This document shows, piece by piece, positions 8,935 through 18,426 of a stretch of 64,000 nt of DNA. How positions within the stretch are numbered: position 1 is the first letter of the stretch; each line of letters opens with the position of its first letter. Position numbers and translations under genes: made by a program. This DNA is from G963665925 sp963676345 (GTDB lineage Bacteria > Bacillota > Clostridia > Peptostreptococcales > Acidaminobacteraceae), in assembly GCA_963676345.2 (NCBI GenBank), contig CAXXTS010000002.1, forward strand, positions 930,001-994,000, written 5' to 3'. Below the pieces are notes generated by a model. That model worked only from the letters and a program-made list of their open reading frames with translations, ran no database searches and had not been told where the DNA came from.

Positions 8935-9978
8935 CTACTCTGCTTTTAGCTCTGTCCAAATACGGTTATACTCTTCGATGAATGTACCCGGATCAAGGAA
9001 TACTTCTGCACTTTTAAGCTTTTCCATATCAGGATATGCAGCGCTTAAAGCTTTCATTTCATCACCTATTTGATCTACAGCACCCTGATTTGGAGAAGAA
9101 TATCCTATATAGTCTGCATTTCTAAAAGCGATATCCTTACGGTTTAGAAAATCAATAAACTGGTGTGCTTCATCAACATGCTCTGATGTTTTCGGAATAA
9201 CGATGCCATCAAACCAAAGATTTGTACCTTCTTTTGGATATGCATACTCAAACCCGTCTGCTTCCATCATAACCTGAATGGCTTGACCTGACCACACGAC
9301 AGACATTGCCGCTTCACCTGAAAGCATCATATCTACAACATTATCACCCACATAAGCCAGAACAAGCGGCTTTTGTTCCACAAGCGCCTGCTTAGCTTCT
9401 TCCAGTTCTTCAACACTACGTGTATTCATAGAGTAACCCAGTTTCTTAAGGGCAACCATCAGGGTATCACGCTGTGAATCCATCATTAAAATATTGCCTT
9501 CGTACTTTTCATCCCAGAGGATATCCCATGAGTCTACCGGATCAGACACCATGCTCTCATTGTAAAGAATCCCTACAGTCCCCCACATATACGGTACGGA
9601 GTACTTTTCATCAGGATCATAATCAAGGCCTTTAAATTCATCCATAATCAGATTGTAATTTTCAAGCTTTGACATGTCAATTTCAGTAAGCATGTCTTCT
9701 TTAATCATCTTTTCAATCATATAGTCTGAAGGAAAAGCAACATCATATTTTGTGCCGCCTTGCTTCAGCTTTACATACATGTCTTCATTGGTTGCAAACA
9801 TTTCATAGTTCACCTTAATGCCTGTTTCCGCTTCAAAGTCATCTAAAATACTCTCGTCAATATAGTCGCCCCAGTTGTAAACATTCAGTGTTACTTGATC
9901 TTCGCCGCCACCTGAACAGCCTGTTAGAGCTGATGTCACAAGGACAAATACAATGAGCAGTGCTAAATACTTTTTCAT
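8935..9978 (-). CDS. potD: Spermidine/putrescine-binding lipoprotein PotD
   Basis: 347 residues with a lipoprotein signal ending in TSALTGC (Cys21). The mature part begins LNVYNWGDYIDESILDDFEAETGIKVNYE, the hallmark of PotD/PotF polyamine-binding proteins; the shorter motif NWGDYID is diagnostic. It captures spermidine or putrescine outside the membrane and hands it to PotBC. GGAGGGAAGAT precedes the ATG. It is the last gene of the pot operon, 21 bases after potC, and is followed by a strong terminator. Which polyamine is preferred cannot be read from the sequence. Confidence 0.95.
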   Translation of the reverse strand: MKKYLALLIVFVLVTSALTGCSGGGEDQVTLNVYNWGDYIDESILDDFEAETGIKVNYEMFATNEDMYVKLKQGGTKYDVAFPSDYMIEKMIKEDMLTEIDMSKLENYNLIMDEFKGLDYDPDEKYSVPYMWGTVGILYNESMVSDPVDSWDILWDEKYEGNILMMDSQRDTLMVALKKLGYSMNTRSVEELEEAKQALVEQKPLVLAYVGDNVVDMMLSGEAAMSVVWSGQAIQVMMEADGFEYAYPKEGTNLWFDGIVIPKTSEHVDEAHQFIDFLNRKDIAFRNADYIGYSSPNQGAVDQIGDEMKALSAAYPDMEKLKSAEVFLDPGTFIEEYNRIWTELKAE

Positions 9979-9999
9979 ATCTTCCCTCCAAATACCCTT

Positions 10000-10779
10000 T
10001 TATACATCCAGTTCGGTTACATCTGAAGAACGTGCATTGATAATCAGAAGCAAACCGAGTACTGCGCCAAACATGAGCGTGGACAAAGCGTTTATAACCG
10101 GCTTAATGCCACGTCTTGCCATTGCAAATATAGCAATTGATAAGTTTGTTACCCCATTGCCTGTCGTAAAGAAGCTGATTACAAAATCATCTACTGACAG
10201 GGTAAAAGCAATCAGTGCACCTGTAATAATACCAGGGAGAATCTCCGGAAAAATCACTTTTCTAAAGGCGTACCAAGGGGTCGCTCCAAGATCCATTGCC
10301 GCCTCAAGTGCATCCTGTGGAAGCTGTTTGAGTTTTGGCAGCACTGAGAGTATAACATATGGAATGTTGAATGTGATATGTGCAATCAGAAGGGTACTGA
10401 CTCCAAAGCGCATTTTTACAAAGCCAAAGAGCGTCATCAGTGCAACCCCTGTCACAATGTCCGGATTCAGTACCGGAATATTATTCACATTCATCATAAA
10501 CGTACGTTTAATCGGCCGCATATGGTGTATACCAAAGGCAGCAAAAGTTCCAATGACGGTTGCTACCGCCGAGCTTGAAACCGCAATCAGCAGTGTATAA
10601 TACAGCGCCTTCATTATATTTCTGTCTTCAACAAGGGCCCTGTACCACTTAAAGGAAAAGCCCTCCCAATTGCCGCTGTACTTCCCCGCATTAAAGGAAA
10701 ATACAATCAGAACAATGATGGGTGCATATAAAAACAGGAAAATCAGACCTGAGTAAATTCTTTTTATCCACTTGTTCAT
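10000..10779 (-). CDS. potC: Polyamine ABC permease PotC
   Basis: 259 residues with about six membrane helices. The inner-membrane permease EAA loop is present (EAAMDLGATPWYAFRKVIFP), the contact point for the ATPase PotA. The first helix pattern (IYSGLIFLFLYAPIIVLIVFSFNAGK) is typical of PotC/PotI. The ATG overlaps the stop of potB by four bases (ATGA), with GGGGTGGG as ribosome binding site inside potB, so translation is coupled. Confidence 0.95.
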   Translation of the reverse strand: MNKWIKRIYSGLIFLFLYAPIIVLIVFSFNAGKYSGNWEGFSFKWYRALVEDRNIMKALYYTLLIAVSSSAVATVIGTFAAFGIHHMRPIKRTFMMNVNNIPVLNPDIVTGVALMTLFGFVKMRFGVSTLLIAHITFNIPYVILSVLPKLKQLPQDALEAAMDLGATPWYAFRKVIFPEILPGIITGALIAFTLSVDDFVISFFTTGNGVTNLSIAIFAMARRGIKPVINALSTLMFGAVLGLLLIINARSSDVTELDV

Positions 10780-11615
10780 AATGTGCCCACCCCGCCTTCA
10801 CTTGCATTTGAGGTGTCATATCGATTGAGCACCGCCATGGAAATCAGGATAAGAACCATGAGAATCATTGAAATGGCTGACCCAAAGTGCCAGTTGTTCA
10901 CATAGAGGAACTGCTGCTCTACCAAGTTTCCAACAAGCATAAACTGTCCACCGCCAAGAAGTGCGGATATAACAAAGGTCGATACAGCAGGCATAAAGAC
11001 CATGGTAATGCCTGAAATAATACCCGGAACAGACAGGGGCACAATAATGCGCTTAAATACGGTCACCGTATTAGCACCCAGGTCTTCCGCTGCTTCAACT
11101 ATTGAACTGTCTATTTTGGTCAGCACAGTATAAATTGGCAGCACCATGAAGGGCAGAAAATTGTAAACCATGCCAAGGAGTACAGCCCCCTCATTATAAA
11201 GGAAGTTGCCAGTTGGTAGGTGCAGCAGCATCAGCAGCTTGTTGATAATGCCATTCTTCCCCAGAATGAACATCCATGCATAGGTTCGTAGCAGGAAGTT
11301 CATCCACATCGGAAGGACAAAAAGCAGGGCTGCAATACGCTGTGTTTTTGCAGGCATCTTTGCCAAAATCATTGCCATTGGATAGCCGAGAATCAGGCAT
11401 ATCAAGGTGGCCTCTCCAGCCAGCCTCACTGAACGCCACAAAACTTTTAAGTACAGCGGGTCCATAAATTTCTGGTAATTGGAAAGGGTAAAGAAAACCC
11501 TTCCGCTCTCAGGGTCTTTTGTGCTGATGGAATATCCAGCTACAAGAAGCAGTGGCACGATGATAAATACAGCACTCCAAAATACATATGGCATGGCACT
11601 GAGTTTTCTAAGCAT
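10776..11615 (-). CDS. potB: Polyamine ABC permease PotB
   Basis: 279 residues, six predicted membrane helices, with the EAA loop EAAEDLGANTVTVFKRIIVP in the C-terminal half. The N-terminus (VFWSAVFIIVPLLLVAGYS) and the RTYAWMFILGKNG segment are typical of PotB/PotH. It forms the membrane channel with PotC. The ATG overlaps the end of potA by eight bases, and its own end overlaps potC by four, indicating a tightly coupled operon. Confidence 0.95.
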   Translation of the reverse strand: MLRKLSAMPYVFWSAVFIIVPLLLVAGYSISTKDPESGRVFFTLSNYQKFMDPLYLKVLWRSVRLAGEATLICLILGYPMAMILAKMPAKTQRIAALLFVLPMWMNFLLRTYAWMFILGKNGIINKLLMLLHLPTGNFLYNEGAVLLGMVYNFLPFMVLPIYTVLTKIDSSIVEAAEDLGANTVTVFKRIIVPLSVPGIISGITMVFMPAVSTFVISALLGGGQFMLVGNLVEQQFLYVNNWHFGSAISMILMVLILISMAVLNRYDTSNASEGGVGTL

Positions 11616-12657
11616 CGCGACTCACCTTCTTCATAATATGAATTTCGTCCGGATCAAAGTGCATGCCTACAGTTGTGCCTTCTGGTGCCATATCCGTCGA
11701 ATGCACCATCCACTCTGTATCGCCCTGCATTATGATCATTTCGTAGTGAACACCCTTAAAAATAACCGTGCTGACAACCCCTTCAATCATACCGTCTTCT
11801 GGCTTTGTCAGGATAATATCTTCCGGTCTGACAACCACCTCAACCGGTTCATTTTTTGAAAAGCCTGAATCCACACATTTAAAGGTGCCTCCGGCAAAGG
11901 AAACCAGATAGTCTTCATGCATAACGCCATCAATGATATTGCTTTCACCAATAAAATCTGCAACAAATGCATTTTCCGGTTCATTGTAAATATCAATTGG
12001 AGACCCAATTTGCTGTATTTTACCTTCATTCATAATGATGATCTTGTCTGACATTGTCAGCGCTTCTTCCTGGTCATGTGTTACATAAATAAAGGTGATG
12101 CCCAGTTCCTGCTGCATAGACTTCAGTTCGTATTGCATCTCTTTTCTTAGCTTAAGATCCAGTGCACCAAGAGGCTCGTCGAGAAGGAGCACTTTAGGTT
12201 CGTTGACAAGGGCACGGGCAATAGCAATACGCTGTTGCTGGCCTCCGGAAAGGGATTTCACAGACCGATTCTGAAATCCGTCCAGCTCAACAAGCTTAAG
12301 CATGCGTCCTACACGCTCTTTAATCTGTGCCTCTGACAATTTTTTAATTCTAAGTCCAAAGGCAATATTCTCATAAATGTTCATATGCGGAAATAGCGCA
12401 TAACGCTGAAATACCGTATTGATTTGTCTTTGATAGGGTGGAATATCCGTAATATCTTTTCCATCAAAAAGAATTTGTCCTGAGGTCGGCGTCTCAAATC
12501 CGCCAATCATCCGTAGTGTCGTGGTTTTTCCACATCCACTCGGACCAAGAATAGTCAGAAATTCTTCAGGTTTGACCCAGAAGTCAATTCCATCGACTAC
12601 ACGTGTGCCGTCAAATTCTTTTATGACATTCACACCATGGATGATCTTTGAGCTCAT
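11608..12657 (-). CDS. potA: Polyamine ABC transporter ATPase PotA
   Basis: 349 residues. Walker A GPSGCGKTT, Q-loop region (QRYALFPHMNIYENIAFGL), signature LSGGQQQR, Walker B VLLLDEPLGALD and the switch His in VTHDQEEAL are all intact. The C-terminal 110 residues form the TOBE-type regulatory domain found in PotA/MalK-like ATPases (VRPEDIILTKPEDG). It energises polyamine import through PotBC. The start at 12657 is preceded by GAGGAG at 11 bases; it lies 45 bases after the stop of the XRE-cupin regulator, so the operon reads regulator-potA-potB-potC-potD. Confidence 0.95.
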   Translation of the reverse strand: MSSKIIHGVNVIKEFDGTRVVDGIDFWVKPEEFLTILGPSGCGKTTTLRMIGGFETPTSGQILFDGKDITDIPPYQRQINTVFQRYALFPHMNIYENIAFGLRIKKLSEAQIKERVGRMLKLVELDGFQNRSVKSLSGGQQQRIAIARALVNEPKVLLLDEPLGALDLKLRKEMQYELKSMQQELGITFIYVTHDQEEALTMSDKIIIMNEGKIQQIGSPIDIYNEPENAFVADFIGESNIIDGVMHEDYLVSFAGGTFKCVDSGFSKNEPVEVVVRPEDIILTKPEDGMIEGVVSTVIFKGVHYEMIIMQGDTEWMVHSTDMAPEGTTVGMHFDPDEIHIMKKVSRDA

Positions 12658-12702
12658 ATCGTTATTCTCTCCTCTTCCATTGATACTAATACGATGTCTA
12701 GT

Positions 12703-13242
12703 TTAAAAATTAGGTGGAGAGCCGACCATAATCATTTTCGCAACGGATTTTCCGATGTTTGTGACATTATGGTTGGCGTTACATTTGTAATAAAAGCTGT
12801 CGCCCTTTTTTGCCCTGAATTTTCGATTCCCATGTTTAACCTGAACGGTTCCCTGAAGCACAAAGCCAAATTCCTCACCCTGATGCGGTGTATCTTCTGC
12901 ATAGCTCCCACCTGGTTCAATCTTTAACAAAATAGGCTCCATGGAGTTTTTCTGAGCATTTGGGATAACCCAGCTCAAACTGTATCCCAGCTCGTCATCA
13001 ATATTTTCAAAGGCATCTTCAGGTGTAAAAACGATCTTTTCGTCTTCGTTTTCGCTGAAGAATTCATTCAAATTTGTACCCAAGCTCTCTAGAATATCCA
13101 CAAGGCTTGCAATCGAGGGGGAAGTCATGTCTCTTTCCACCTGTGAAATGAAGCCCTTTGAAAGCTCACAGCGATTTGCCAGTTCTTCTTGGGTTAGTCC
13201 GTTTTCGAGTCGCAATCGTTTGATTTTTTCGCCGATTCTCAT
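12703..13242 (-). CDS. XRE-cupin regulator of the polyamine operon
   Basis: 179 residues from the ATG at 13242 (MRIGEKIKRLRLENGLTQEELA), chosen over an ATG four codons earlier because GGGAG is properly spaced only for this one. N-terminal Xre-type helix-turn-helix (residues about 4-60; LANRCELSKGFISQVERD) followed by a cupin_2 beta-barrel (about 105-175; HQGEEFGFVLQGTVQVKHG). The same architecture as PuuR, and its place at the head of potABCD suggests it controls polyamine uptake by binding a polyamine or related metabolite in the cupin. Whether it represses or activates cannot be seen. Confidence 0.93.
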   Translation of the reverse strand: MRIGEKIKRLRLENGLTQEELANRCELSKGFISQVERDMTSPSIASLVDILESLGTNLNEFFSENEDEKIVFTPEDAFENIDDELGYSLSWVIPNAQKNSMEPILLKIEPGGSYAEDTPHQGEEFGFVLQGTVQVKHGNRKFRAKKGDSFYYKCNANHNVTNIGKSVAKMIMVGSPPNF

Positions 13243-13310
13243 GTCGTCTCCCATCTTTCCTGGTTGTTTTTTTCACTATTATATGTGCAATTGTTTATTC
13301 TTACTAAACT

Positions 13311-13351
13311 TTCACTCGATTTATTATAGGGATACTTATTAGTGAAGTCAA
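13311..13351 (-). promoter_or_regulatory. Promoter of the XRE-cupin/pot operon
   Basis: On the minus strand TTGACT (13346-13351), a 17-base spacer and TATAAT (13323-13328): a near-consensus sigma-A promoter. An inverted repeat TTCACT (13311-13316) / AGTGAA (13341-13346) brackets the -10 region and touches the -35, a plausible operator for the XRE-cupin regulator it drives. A second inverted repeat, GTTTA-N7-TAAAC, lies just downstream near 13291-13307. Confidence 0.75.
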
Positions 13352-13727
13352 TACTATTTTTCAAATTTAATATAGTGTGTCAAAGAAGCATGAAATTGTG
13401 CTCTGGCGCATATCATTCCTACACTTGTTTTTTGCATTTTACTCTAAACAATTATAAACATTTCCCATTTGGTTGCCTTCTATACTGTCGCTACTGCTGT
13501 TTTTTTAGCAATAAGCATGTAGTACTTGATGGATTTATGCAATCCCTTTTCTTGCGCTCAATTGGCATAAAAAAGCCAGCCTCCCGCTTCTCGTTTTTAA
13601 AACGCGGAAAACTGACCTTTAATAGATCTATTTATGATTTTTCTCGTATCATTTGTTATAGTGCTCGGTTGCTCGATATTTTATTGTACACAAGTGTATC
13701 ATAGCTTTCTTCCCAAAGTTAAGCCCC
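13352..13727. other. Intergenic stretch with no supported gene
   Basis: Between the pot promoter and the end of the LPG-synthase-like gene. Open frames here are short, lack ribosome binding sites and have Cys/Phe-rich composition typical of noise. A GC-richer patch near 13560-13620 contains short self-complementary stretches (CGTTTTTAAAACG), which may form part of a terminator for the gene at 13728 on the minus strand. No further structure recognised. Confidence 0.5.
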
Positions 13728-14777
13728 TTATACAGATACGCTCTTTTCATAGGCATCACGTTTCGTTTTCTCAAGTACATAGTGTGCCAAGGTAAAGGCG
13801 CCGCAAAATAGGAGTCCAAAATAGTAGCTGATTCCCCGCCAAAGCAGGAGTGCCACGGTAATGATGTTTGATGAAAATACAGACCCGAGAAGGAGGGCGA
13901 ATCCAACTTCTGCCGCACCCACTGTGCCTGGCGAAGGAATAAAGGCAATTGCCATGTACAAAAAGGCCTGTAAGGTGATAATTTTATACAATGAAGCGCC
14001 ACTCAGCCCCAGTGCCCGATACACAAAAAAGGTAATGGAGAAGAATGCAGTTACTTGAAGCACGGAAAACAAAAAGAGTTTTGCAGTCAGTTTCACATCC
14101 TCTTTATAAACACGAATGCAAGCACCATACTCTGTGACAAAGTTGTTTAGTCTATCTATATGCTTGTCCGGGGCTTTAACTAGGTGCAGTTTGTTCAACC
14201 CGTAAAGGCATTTTCCAGCAATGCCCTTAAGTAGGTCTGGATTTAAGGCAATAAGCACAATTACAAAGAGGCCGACTGTATTAATAAACAGGCCTATGAA
14301 TACAAAGGTCGATGCCATTTGAAGGTCTGTCAAAATTAAAGGCAGGCGATAGGCCGCGAGAATGAGCGTATATACCGTAACCGTTACCTGAAAGAGAATG
14401 AACTTGCTGACCAGTACGGCGGTCGCACCTGTCACCGGAATCCTATCCCGTTTCATCTCGTATAGTTGAGCAGGTTGTCCACCACTTGCGAAAGGGGTCA
14501 GCAAGCTATAGTACTGTCCAATGAGTGTAATTTTCAAGGCAGTATAAAATCGCGTTTTAGGATAAACCCGTTTGAGCAGAATATCTAAAATGCCCGCCTC
14601 TATGCCCCAAAACACCAGCATGCATACAAGCCCAGCCGTGAGAAATCTGACATCACTCGTCTTAATCACACTTAGAAACACTTTATAATCAAGCGTTTTG
14701 AAAATAACGTGAAAGGTCAACGCCATTAGCAAAAATAACAAGATAAAATTACCGTATTTTTTTATTATGTTCTTCAT
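13728..14777 (-). CDS. LPG-synthase TM-domain/flippase-like membrane protein
   Basis: 349 residues with about eight membrane helices and no soluble enzymatic domain. It matches the lysylphosphatidylglycerol-synthase transmembrane family (the N-terminal flippase half of MprF; also YbhN/AglD-like). Typical elements are GQYYSLLTPFASGGQPAQLYEMKR after the second helices and FIPSPGTVGAAEVGFALLLG in the C-terminal half; these are the conserved family signatures. Such proteins move or bind modified lipids across the membrane. It starts 11 bases after the stop of an MGDG-synthase-type glycosyltransferase and is the third gene of that run, so the lipid moved may be the glycolipid made by its neighbours; that is inference. 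Confidence 0.88.
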   Translation of the reverse strand: MKNIIKKYGNFILLFLLMALTFHVIFKTLDYKVFLSVIKTSDVRFLTAGLVCMLVFWGIEAGILDILLKRVYPKTRFYTALKITLIGQYYSLLTPFASGGQPAQLYEMKRDRIPVTGATAVLVSKFILFQVTVTVYTLILAAYRLPLILTDLQMASTFVFIGLFINTVGLFVIVLIALNPDLLKGIAGKCLYGLNKLHLVKAPDKHIDRLNNFVTEYGACIRVYKEDVKLTAKLFLFSVLQVTAFFSITFFVYRALGLSGASLYKIITLQAFLYMAIAFIPSPGTVGAAEVGFALLLGSVFSSNIITVALLLWRGISYYFGLLFCGAFTLAHYVLEKTKRDAYEKSVSV

Positions 14778-14788
14778 TCTGTCACCGC

Positions 14789-15865
14789 CTACAAGAGCTC
14801 GAGCGCATAGGCACCCAGCTTCTGCGGTTCAATTTCTGTCTTCATGTTTTGAATATTGTTTCTGAGCTCTATTAGGCTGTCCGGACTATTCAAAGCCTTT
14901 TCAACCTGCAAATGGAGCTGGTCTTCTTCTATCAATATTCCGATGCCCTTATTTTTAATGAAGTTCACATTTTCTTCTTCCTGCCCTACCATGGAACTCT
15001 TCAATATGACCGGCAGGTCTTTGTTTATAGCTTCAAACAGGGTCACCCCACCTGGCTTTGTAACAACCAAATCGGATTGGTCCATCAGGGCTGCAATATC
15101 ATCCGTAAATCCCAAAATCTCAACATGCTCTAAGGACTCACCACATGTCAACCGCTTGTATAGTGCAGTGTTCCCGCCTGTTACAACCGTAGTTTTCGTG
15201 TTCTTAACCGCATTGAGCTTGGCTAGCATTTCACGGTTGAGTCCCAGCTTGTCCATGGCACCACCCATTATAAGAACCCGCTTATAGAGCTTTTCTTCCT
15301 TATTTTGTTCAAGAAATGCCTTTTTAACGGGAATGCCTGTCACACGGATTTTTTCTTCCTTAATGCCCTTTTGTACGAGTTTTTCACTGATAAGCTTACA
15401 CGGCACAAAGTATAAGTCCGTTTTTTTATGGATCCATTCCCAACTGTCAACGACATCCGTGATGGCGGTTATAAGCGGTATATCCAAACCAAATGCATCC
15501 TTTACCTTGGATACAAAGCCACTACACAGCGGAAATGTCGATATAATCAGCTTGGGACTATTTTCTTCTATATACCTGCCAACTCGATTTAAATATACTC
15601 GGTAAAGCATTTCGTCCAGCTTGTTATTGGGTACATCTTTCTTGAATTTATAAAAAAAATTGTAGACCAATGGATGCTTTCGCGTGAGTAGTCGATAGAG
15701 TTCAAAGAAGACATGCTTCACCATCGGCGTTGAAATTTCCATAATATCTTCAGTGGCAATCACCAGCTCTGGCTCTTCTTCGAGGAGTTGTTCCTTTATT
15801 GCAGAAGCAACACTTAGGTGGCCATTTCCAAAGGCGCTGGTCAATATAAGTACATCGCACTTCAT
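14789..15865 (-). CDS. MGDG-synthase-type glycosyltransferase (paralogue 1)
   Basis: 358 residues from the ATG at 15865, one base after the previous stop, with GGGGGTG inside that gene as ribosome binding site. Two-domain GT-B enzyme of family GT28: an N-terminal MGDG_synth domain (TSAFGNGHLSVASAI) and a C-terminal nucleotide-sugar domain (TKPGGVTLFEAINKDLP, then GQEEENVNFI). Related enzymes transfer glucose or galactose from UDP-sugar to diacylglycerol at the inner face of the membrane, giving mono- and diglycosyl-diacylglycerols. It is the most divergent of three paralogues in the window: the usual STG is replaced by AFG. Acceptor and sugar are unknown. Confidence 0.9.
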   Translation of the reverse strand: MKCDVLILTSAFGNGHLSVASAIKEQLLEEEPELVIATEDIMEISTPMVKHVFFELYRLLTRKHPLVYNFFYKFKKDVPNNKLDEMLYRVYLNRVGRYIEENSPKLIISTFPLCSGFVSKVKDAFGLDIPLITAITDVVDSWEWIHKKTDLYFVPCKLISEKLVQKGIKEEKIRVTGIPVKKAFLEQNKEEKLYKRVLIMGGAMDKLGLNREMLAKLNAVKNTKTTVVTGGNTALYKRLTCGESLEHVEILGFTDDIAALMDQSDLVVTKPGGVTLFEAINKDLPVILKSSMVGQEEENVNFIKNKGIGILIEEDQLHLQVEKALNSPDSLIELRNNIQNMKTEIEPQKLGAYALELL

Positions 15866-15866
15866 C

Positions 15867-17012
15867 TTATGCACCCCCATTTTGTGTAACTAGGGCACAA
15901 TAATGGCGGGTCGATAGGAGCTTGTCTGACAAATCGATGATTTTTTCCATTGAGTAATTGTCAGAAATGCGCTTCATGTTAAAGACCATACGGTTATAGA
16001 GTCTCGGATTGTCTTTCAGATACGTAATGCGCTCAGCCAGTCTAGCCATGTCATCAACATAAAGTGCCACGCCTTGACTGACTAAAAAGTCCACATTCTC
16101 CAGTTCTTGACCAGGTATTGCAAAGGGAATTACCATCGGAAGCTTCTTAAAGAGTGCCTCAGTTGTGGTCAGTCCCCCTGGTTTTGTAACAATTAAGTCT
16201 GCTGAGTCCATCATTTCTGAAATGGCTCTCGTATATCCATAGAGTGTCATTCTGCCCGAAAGCACCGCGCGTTTGTAGCGCTTTTGAAGTGCCCCATACA
16301 GGGTCTGATTTCTGCCACAAACTACATCTAGATAATAGTCATTTGAATCTTCAACCAGCTGCTGGACCACTTTAAAAATATCCTTTGAGCCCATGCTTCC
16401 CCCCATGACAAGTACATGGAATTTCTTATTCCGATTCGGGCGCATATATTTTGGATCACAGTGCTGCTGAAAATCTTTTTTTACAGGTATGCCATATGAG
16501 TAAATCTTTTCTTCTGGAATACTGCGTTCAATCAGTGTTCTTTTCGTATATTCACTGCCCGTAATATATGCATCTACACTCGGCGATATATAGCTGTAGT
16601 GGGCCTTAAAGTCTGTTACAACTGAAATGAATCTAAAAGTAAACGGGGTCTTGTCCTTCAAATATTCCACAAGGCCCACTGCAAACGGATGGGTTGCCAC
16701 CACGATATCCGGCCTGATATCTAATAAACGCTCCCTGATTTTTCGTTCAATGGCCATATAGCCACCCCTTGAAATTCTATTGAAATTCTTGTTGTCTGCT
16801 GTTTCATACAGTCTGCCGTAAACACCTGGAAACCGCTGTGAAATCACTCTATAACCATCTGCAACAAGGGTATTCATCACCTGTGATGATGCTTTTAGAA
16901 AATCTATTTTATATGTAATGTAGCCTTTTTCTTCGTACTTATCTTGAAGGGATTTTGCAGCCTGGTTATGCCCTTCACCAGTCGATGCTGTTAGAATCAT
17001 AACCTTCTTCAT
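15867..17012 (-). CDS. MGDG-synthase-type glycosyltransferase (paralogue 2)
   Basis: 381 residues from the ATG at 17012, which has a textbook AGGAGG six bases upstream; the earlier in-frame ATG at 17030 overlaps this site. N-terminal motif TASTGEGHNQAAKSL and C-terminal donor-site motif TKPGGLTTTEALFKKLP followed by PGQELENVDFL place it in the MGDG synthase/UgtP-type GT28 family, which makes membrane glycolipids from diacylglycerol and UDP-sugar. First gene of a three-gene run with another glycosyltransferase and a flippase-like protein. It is more similar to the paralogue at 24441-25535 than to its neighbour at 14789. Confidence 0.92.
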   Translation of the reverse strand: MKKVMILTASTGEGHNQAAKSLQDKYEEKGYITYKIDFLKASSQVMNTLVADGYRVISQRFPGVYGRLYETADNKNFNRISRGGYMAIERKIRERLLDIRPDIVVATHPFAVGLVEYLKDKTPFTFRFISVVTDFKAHYSYISPSVDAYITGSEYTKRTLIERSIPEEKIYSYGIPVKKDFQQHCDPKYMRPNRNKKFHVLVMGGSMGSKDIFKVVQQLVEDSNDYYLDVVCGRNQTLYGALQKRYKRAVLSGRMTLYGYTRAISEMMDSADLIVTKPGGLTTTEALFKKLPMVIPFAIPGQELENVDFLVSQGVALYVDDMARLAERITYLKDNPRLYNRMVFNMKRISDNYSMEKIIDLSDKLLSTRHYCALVTQNGGA

Positions 17013-17129
17013 AATAAACCTCCTACACAAATTGTCTTCCTATTTAAGATTCATTGTATAGACTGCATATTAATCCTGTGTGAGAACTTTATTAAGATTT
17101 CCTTAACATGGGCTTAATAAGAACCGCAC

Positions 17130-17176
17130 ACAAAAACAGCAGGCTGGGCATATGCTTGCATACGCTTCGCCTGCTG
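17130..17176 (-). terminator. Terminator of the cheV-like gene (AAATCCAG family)
   Basis: Arms CAGCAGGC (17137-17144) and GCCTGCTG (17169-17176), with an inner GCATATGC/GCATACGC stem. On the minus strand it reads AAATCCAGCAGGC...GCCTGCTGTTTTTG, so it ends transcription from the gene at 17223-18140. Confidence 0.85.
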
Positions 17177-17222
17177 GATTTAATTTAAGCTTATGGGTTC
17201 ACTTTAAAAAATGTTCCTTATC

Positions 17223-18140
17223 CTACTTGTACTCATACTGAACAAGAAGAGAATCAATTAGCGATACCAGTCTGCCAACCTCTGGCTTAGACATTTGTGC
17301 ATCTGCGCCTACTGAGTCACCCTTATGCTTCAAATCGCCCGTAATCAAAGATGAGAAGATAATGACTGGCAACTTCTTCAGAATCTTATGCTCTTTAATA
17401 CGTCTTGTAAGTGTATGTCCATCTAACTGTGGCATTTCGATATCCGTAATGAGAAGATGTACTTCATCTTTGAAATCTTCGCCCTTATTCTCAGCTAAAT
17501 CCATCAGATACTCAAGTACCTGTTGGCCATCGTCATAAAAACGCATATTACTGAATCCCGCCTGCTCAAGCGTATCCTTAAGAACAGTTCTAATCATTGG
17601 CGAATCATCAGCAAGAACAAGCTTGTACCCTGTTCTATCTCTTTCTGCCACATCTTTAATACGCTCAGTTGTAATCCCTGAAGACGGACTGATATCCATA
17701 ACGATTTTTTCAAAATCTAGAAGCATCAGGAGTCTGTCATTCAGGCTAATATTGCCAATTACAAGACTCGAGCTCGTAATTGTAGACGGTTTTTTAATAT
17801 CATCCCAGCCAATACGTGTAATTCCCAGTACCTCATCAATTGAAAATGCAACCTTCATTTGATTGAACTCACAAACCAGCGTCATGCTCTTACTGACATT
17901 TTCATTTTTTTCATTTTCAAGTACCTGACGCATGTCAATTACAGTAATGACTTCGCCACGGATGAGTGAAATCCCCGGAACTGCTGGATGGGCATTTGGA
18001 ACCTTTGCGATATTATCAATATGGAGAATTTCTTTTACCTTCACCACATTAATCGCATAATGCTCTCCCTTTACAGTAAACTCCAAAATTTCTACTTCAC
18101 CGGTTCCACTTTCCAGCAAGATGCCTTCGTCTTTATTCAT
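17223..18140 (-). CDS. cheV: CheV-type chemotaxis coupling protein
   Basis: 305 residues from the ATG at 18140 (GGAGG seven bases upstream; an ATG at 18155 has no site). N-terminal CheW domain (about 15-150; ILEFTVKGEHYAINVVKVKEIL and PGISLIRGEVITVIDMR) and a C-terminal receiver domain (about 172-300) with Asp in LLITDIEMPQLDGHTL and the conserved Ser/Thr and Lys positions (IFSSLI, MSKPEVG). CheV proteins link chemoreceptors to CheA and adapt signalling through receiver phosphorylation. No other chemotaxis gene is adjacent, so it acts with components encoded elsewhere and implies a motile organism. Confidence 0.95.
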   Translation of the reverse strand: MNKDEGILLESGTGEVEILEFTVKGEHYAINVVKVKEILHIDNIAKVPNAHPAVPGISLIRGEVITVIDMRQVLENEKNENVSKSMTLVCEFNQMKVAFSIDEVLGITRIGWDDIKKPSTITSSSLVIGNISLNDRLLMLLDFEKIVMDISPSSGITTERIKDVAERDRTGYKLVLADDSPMIRTVLKDTLEQAGFSNMRFYDDGQQVLEYLMDLAENKGEDFKDEVHLLITDIEMPQLDGHTLTRRIKEHKILKKLPVIIFSSLITGDLKHKGDSVGADAQMSKPEVGRLVSLIDSLLVQYEYK

Positions 18141-18360
18141 ATCCAGACCTCCCAATCGTATTAGGCTTATTCAAAGACTTTATACCCTAATTTTGTGCAA
18201 TATATCTTTCATATTACCCACTTAGCTAAAGTCGATACATTTTTTACTCATACCTTATCCTATTATAACATTATTTGGCATCCTTTAGGTGAAAGATACG
18301 TGAATGGCTTTACTCCATTCGCTTAAAGATTTATTATCCAGTTTTCCTGGTGATAAACAA

Positions 18361-18391
18361 AAATCCCCTTTTGTTTACCAAAAGAGGATTT
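18361..18391 (-). terminator. Terminator of the glycine C-acetyltransferase gene
   Basis: Inverted repeat AAATCC-CTTTTG / CAAAAG-GGATTT with a five-base loop (one mismatch). On the minus strand it continues GGGGATTTTTGTTT. It lies about 35 bases after the stop at 18427. Confidence 0.85.
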
Positions 18392-18426
18392 CCATTATGT
18401 TGAATTTTCATTTAAAGACTTAAAAC

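Noticed and set aside
9953..10600. 215-residue plus-strand frame opposite potC
   Set aside because: Antisense shadow of a clear PotC gene; low-complexity hydrophobic/Ser composition.
13342..13704. 120-residue plus-strand open frame
   Set aside because: Cys/Phe/Tyr-rich random composition, no ribosome site, overlaps the pot promoter region.
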